A DNA stretch of 7,357 bases from an uncultured Rhodospirillales bacterium (GTDB lineage: Bacteria > Pseudomonadota > Alphaproteobacteria > CALMVH01). The notes under the pieces were generated by a model. It did no database searches and was not told where the DNA came from. It saw nothing but the letters and a program-made list of their open reading frames with translations. The first letter of the stretch is position 1; each line of letters begins with the position of its first letter. The DNA is taken from assembly GCA_937873165.1 (NCBI GenBank), contig CALMVH010000121.1, forward strand, positions 1 through 7,357, in the 5' to 3' direction. Position numbers and translations under genes: made by a program. Below, piece by piece: positions 6,649 through 7,357 of the stretch.

Positions 6649-7357
6649 AAAACGGCCCGACCCCGTTCAGAAGCCCTGTTCCGCGTCCCCAAGCTCGCAA
6701 GCGCGCGATCAAACTACGCCGCCTGATGGCGCGGTGCGCGATCCTCGGCATCATGCTTTCCCTTATCGGGGCTTATTGCGCCGGATGGCTCGACCGTTTC
6801 GATGGCTCCATCGAGCAGCGCTTCTATGCCACCACGGCAAGTCTTGGCTTTCGCATCACCGACGTGGCGCTGGACGGGCGGGAGTTCACATCCTCCGAAG
6901 ATGTGCTGGCAGCCCTAGGCGTGCATCGTGGCGATCCGACCCTGGCCTTCGATCCCGCCCGCGCCCGTGCCGCCCTGGAGCAACTGCCCCGCGTCTCGTC
7001 GGCGGAGGTGGAGCGGCGCCTGCCGGGCACCATCACCATCCGGCTGGTGGAACGCGCGCCCATGGCGATCTGGCAGCATGGCGGCAAGATGGTGCTGATC
7101 GATCATGACGGCATTGTGCTGGGCAGCAACCAGATCGCCGACTACGGCAGCCTGCCCATGGTCGTAGGCGAGGACGCGGCCCGCGGCGCCTCGACAGTAC
7201 TGGACGACGTGGCCGCATTTCCGGCTTTGGCGAAGCGGGTTTCGGCCTATATAAGGGTTGGTGACCGGCGATGGGACCTGCGCCTGAGCAACAACATCGA
7301 AATCAAGCTGCCGGAGACGGGCGAGGACTCCGCTCTGCGCCAGATCGACGAGGCCGA
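6636..7357 (+). CDS. ftsQ: Cell division protein FtsQ (5' part, 3' end outside window)
   Basis: Single-pass inner-membrane divisome protein that recruits FtsB/FtsL and, through them, FtsW/FtsI. The frame runs from ATG 6636 to the window edge without a stop, giving 240 codons plus two bases. Alphaproteobacterial FtsQ is about 300 residues, so roughly the last fifth is missing. Residues 1-32 are a basic, Pro/Arg-rich cytoplasmic tail. Residues about 33-51 are hydrophobic (one membrane segment). Residues about 72-140 form a POTRA domain: FRITDVALDGRE, then LAALGVHRGDP, then LEQLPRVSSAEVERRLPGTI, ending in IRLVERAPMA. The beta domain follows with IWQHGGKMVLIDHDGIVL (145-162), LPMVVG (173-178) and WDLRLSNNIEIKLP (213-226). 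LSNN stands where an Asn-Gly turn is frequent. The gene begins 13 bases before the ddl stop. The location after ddl, where dcw clusters place ftsQ before ftsA and ftsZ, supports the call. Confidence 0.92.
   Translation, partial: MPRVKNGPTPFRSPVPRPQARKRAIKLRRLMARCAILGIMLSLIGAYCAGWLDRFDGSIEQRFYATTASLGFRITDVALDGREFTSSEDVLAALGVHRGDPTLAFDPARARAALEQLPRVSSAEVERRLPGTITIRLVERAPMAIWQHGGKMVLIDHDGIVLGSNQIADYGSLPMVVGEDAARGASTVLDDVAAFPALAKRVSAYIRVGDRRWDLRLSNNIEIKLPETGEDSALRQIDEA
7227..7255 (+). promoter_or_regulatory. Possible sigma70-like promoter inside ftsQ
   Basis: TTGGCG (7227-7232) is followed after 17 bases by TATAAG (7250-7255), in an unusually AT-rich patch (TATATAAG) of GC-rich coding sequence. 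The elements match the TTGACA and TATAAT consensus at 4 and 5 of 6 positions. In E. coli, promoters for ftsA and ftsZ lie inside upstream dcw genes, so a promoter here feeding ftsA/ftsZ is plausible. The patch also encodes Tyr-Ile-Arg of FtsQ, so the match may be chance. Confidence 0.2.

Noticed and set aside
6734..7108. 124-codon + strand frame inside ftsQ
   Set aside because: It is an Arg/His/Pro-rich shadow in another frame. The frame from 6636 encodes a recognisable membrane segment and POTRA domain over the same bases.
1..7357. Search for an unusual system: mobile elements, CRISPR, RNA genes, direct or inverted repeats, terminators
   Set aside because: Read by eye, every base is in a dcw gene. 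I saw no repeat array, transposase remnant, hairpin followed by a T-run, or RNA gene. A computed repeat and covariance-model scan would be the decisive check.

Overview
The window is a 7.36 kb slice of a bacterial division and cell wall (dcw) cluster, all on the + strand and coding throughout. It holds, in order: murD (3' part), ftsW, murG, murC, murB, ddl and ftsQ (5' part). High GC content, type II MurB placed between murC and ddl, and the wording of several motifs (ERPVSL and SRSDFR in Ddl, the FtsQ POTRA region) point to an alphaproteobacterium. A Rhodospirillales/Acetobacteraceae-like lineage is my best guess, but that is recall of family sequences, not a search. This looks like a chromosomal housekeeping locus. 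I see no mobile element, tRNA, rRNA, CRISPR array or terminator.

Layout: bases 1-1073 carry murD from its ATP-binding P-loop to the stop; roughly the first 100 residues lie upstream. ftsW (1070-2218), murG (2215-3360), murC (3357-4793), murB (4790-5710) and ddl (5707-6648) follow. Each of the five junctions from murD to ddl is a 4-base stop/start overlap (ATGA four times, GTGA once). ftsQ starts at 6636, 13 bases inside ddl, and runs off the right edge after 240 codons. No stretch over 300 bases lacks a gene; in fact no base is intergenic.

How the genes work together: MurB and MurC make and extend UDP-MurNAc (enolpyruvyl reduction, then L-Ala addition), and MurD adds D-Glu. Ddl makes the D-Ala-D-Ala that ends the stem peptide. 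MurG adds GlcNAc to lipid I to give lipid II. FtsW is the septal SEDS glycosyltransferase that polymerises lipid II. FtsQ belongs to the divisome scaffold linking FtsW/FtsI to the rest of the ring. The chain of overlaps suggests one translationally coupled message, probably continuing into ftsA and ftsZ.

I found no previously undescribed system. The points worth a second look are modest: the unbroken coupling chain, two double-ATG starts, a promoter-like AT-rich patch inside ftsQ, and a few residue changes in otherwise conserved motifs of FtsW, MurB and MurG.
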